Part shown: positions 5,715-6,394 of the stretch, piece by piece | Layout of the letters: each line of letters begins with the position of its first letter | Position numbering within the stretch: position 1 is the stretch's first letter | Assembly (NCBI GenBank): GCA_020061685.1 | Contig: JAGUXU010000025.1 | Span: 1 to 6,394, forward strand | Length of the DNA stretch: 6,394 nt | Reading direction: 5' to 3' | Source of the DNA: Candidatus Omnitrophota bacterium | GTDB lineage: Bacteria > Omnitrophota > Gorgyraeia > Pluralincolimonadales > Pluralincolimonadaceae | The notes under the pieces: generated by a model | Told to the model about the DNA's origin: nothing | Databases searched by the model: none | Seen by the model: the letters and a program-made list of their open reading frames with translations, nothing else | Position numbers and translations under genes: made by a program

Positions 5715-6394
5715 TTACGCCCAGAAATTCCTGAACATATACCACTGGGACGGATACCTCTTTATATACCTCTCCATAACCTCGATGCACCTCTTCAGGA
5801 TCGACCGCGTATCCTCCTCGGTGCTACCGGTAGCCGGACAGGATATCGGCCCCTCAAACGTCAGTTCAAATGTATCATCGGGCATCCTGATAAAAAAACT
5901 GGGGATGATCGACGCCCCGGTCTTAAGGCTGAGAGCGGCGGCTCCTTTGGGGATGAGGGAGTCTTTTCCGAAAAACTTCATCTTGAGCCCATGATTCAAA
6001 AAATCCCTGTCACCCAAAAGAGCCAGGGCCTCGCCCGCTTTCAGGCATGCGTAACACTTCTTAAGCGCCATGCCCAGCGGAATGACCTTTACATTCGCGG
6101 TCTGCCGTTGTCTTATGAAAAATTTATTGACCAGTTTGTCCTTATGATCCAGTGCCACCGCGTTAAACGGGTATCCGAGCAATGAGACGACAGCCCCTCC
6201 TAACTCATAATTTCCGATATGCGCCGTAAGCAGAATGACGCCGTTCCCTCTCTTGATGGCGGCGTCCAAATTATCCCTGCCGGTGATCCTGACATTCCCG
6301 GCGATATACTCCCTGGTAAGCCTGCTTAAACGAAAAAAATCCACGAGATATTTGGCAAAGTTGATAAAGACCTCTTTGGCGGTTTTCCCTATCA
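5715..6394 (-). CDS. Lysophospholipid / lipid A acyltransferase (LpxL/HtrB family), C-terminal part, cut by window edge
   Basis: The last 226 codons of a gene that begins beyond position 6394. The reading frame stays open to the edge, with FINFAKYLVDFFRLSRLT before the first possible internal GTG start at 6344, and this upstream part fits the family. It contains the catalytic H(x)4E motif in TAHIGNYELGG (histidine codon 6221-6219, glutamate codon 6206-6204), then ALLGDRDF, MKFFGKDSLIPKGAAALSLKTGASIIPSFFIR and the terminal PSQWYMFRNFW. These are the usual blocks of secondary lipid A acyltransferases, which transfer an acyl chain from acyl-ACP to a membrane lipid at the cytoplasmic face of the inner membrane. 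Full-length members have about 290-310 residues including an N-terminal membrane anchor, here missing. Whether the acceptor is lipid A or another glycolipid cannot be told. Confidence 0.9.
   Translation of the reverse strand, partial: IGKTAKEVFINFAKYLVDFFRLSRLTREYIAGNVRITGRDNLDAAIKRGNGVILLTAHIGNYELGGAVVSLLGYPFNAVALDHKDKLVNKFFIRQRQTANVKVIPLGMALKKCYACLKAGEALALLGDRDFLNHGLKMKFFGKDSLIPKGAAALSLKTGASIIPSFFIRMPDDTFELTFEGPISCPATGSTEEDTRSILKRCIEVMERYIKRYPSQWYMFRNFWA

Noticed and set aside
5701..5790. A longer start for the glycosyltransferase at 5790
   Set aside because: The extra 30 residues overlap the acyltransferase gene and precede the normal first strand of the GT-A domain (CVIIPAYNEE); ATG 5700 has its own ribosome binding site.
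5536..6185. Plus-strand open frames of 152 and 160 codons (5536-5994 and 5703-6185)
   Set aside because: Both are antisense to the glycosyltransferase and acyltransferase genes, overlap each other, and show no domain features.
1..6394. CRISPR array, insertion sequence, tRNA or phage-like elements
   Set aside because: No repeated spacer units, transposase motifs, terminal inverted repeats or tRNA-like cloverleaf were seen; the window is densely packed with ordinary metabolic genes.

Overview
All genes in this window lie on the minus strand, so transcription runs from the right end (6394) to the left end (1). The encoded set (a lipid A-type acyltransferase, a periplasmic corrinoid-binding protein with a signal peptide, and a FecCD-type permease) points to a Gram-negative (diderm) bacterium of roughly balanced GC content. 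The taxon cannot be fixed from the sequence. A deep-branching uncultured lineage such as Omnitrophota or a deltaproteobacterial group would fit, but that is only an impression.

Right part (6394 to 4388): three closely spaced genes. They are the C-terminal three quarters of a LpxL/HtrB-family acyltransferase, a small soluble family-2 glycosyltransferase (14 bp after the acyltransferase stop), and a protein-L-isoaspartate O-methyltransferase (pcm), whose start overlaps the glycosyltransferase stop as ATGA.

Control region (4387 to 4063): about 325 bp without a gene. It holds a candidate promoter, a clear cobalamin (AdoCbl-type) riboswitch with a complete B12 box and an 8-bp closing helix, a candidate antiterminator/terminator pair that makes a good transcriptional expression platform, and two further hairpins between the terminator and the first gene.

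Left part (4062 to 1): a compact B12 operon in the order cobU, PP-loop ATPase (Dph6-like), cobT, cobS, btuF, btuC (truncated by the window edge). Junctions are a 10-bp gap, a 23-bp overlap, a 4-bp overlap, a 1-bp gap and a 2-bp gap, so it is almost certainly one transcript. CobU activates cobinamide to its GDP form, CobT makes alpha-ribazole phosphate from the lower-ligand base, CobS joins the two, and BtuF/BtuC bring corrinoid across the inner membrane. This is late-stage assembly plus uptake, consistent with corrinoid salvage.

The most interesting item is the Dph6-like ATPase between cobU and cobT. Bacteria do not make diphthamide, so the gene most likely has an unassigned role linked to corrinoids. 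The layered RNA structures upstream of cobU are the second point worth checking.
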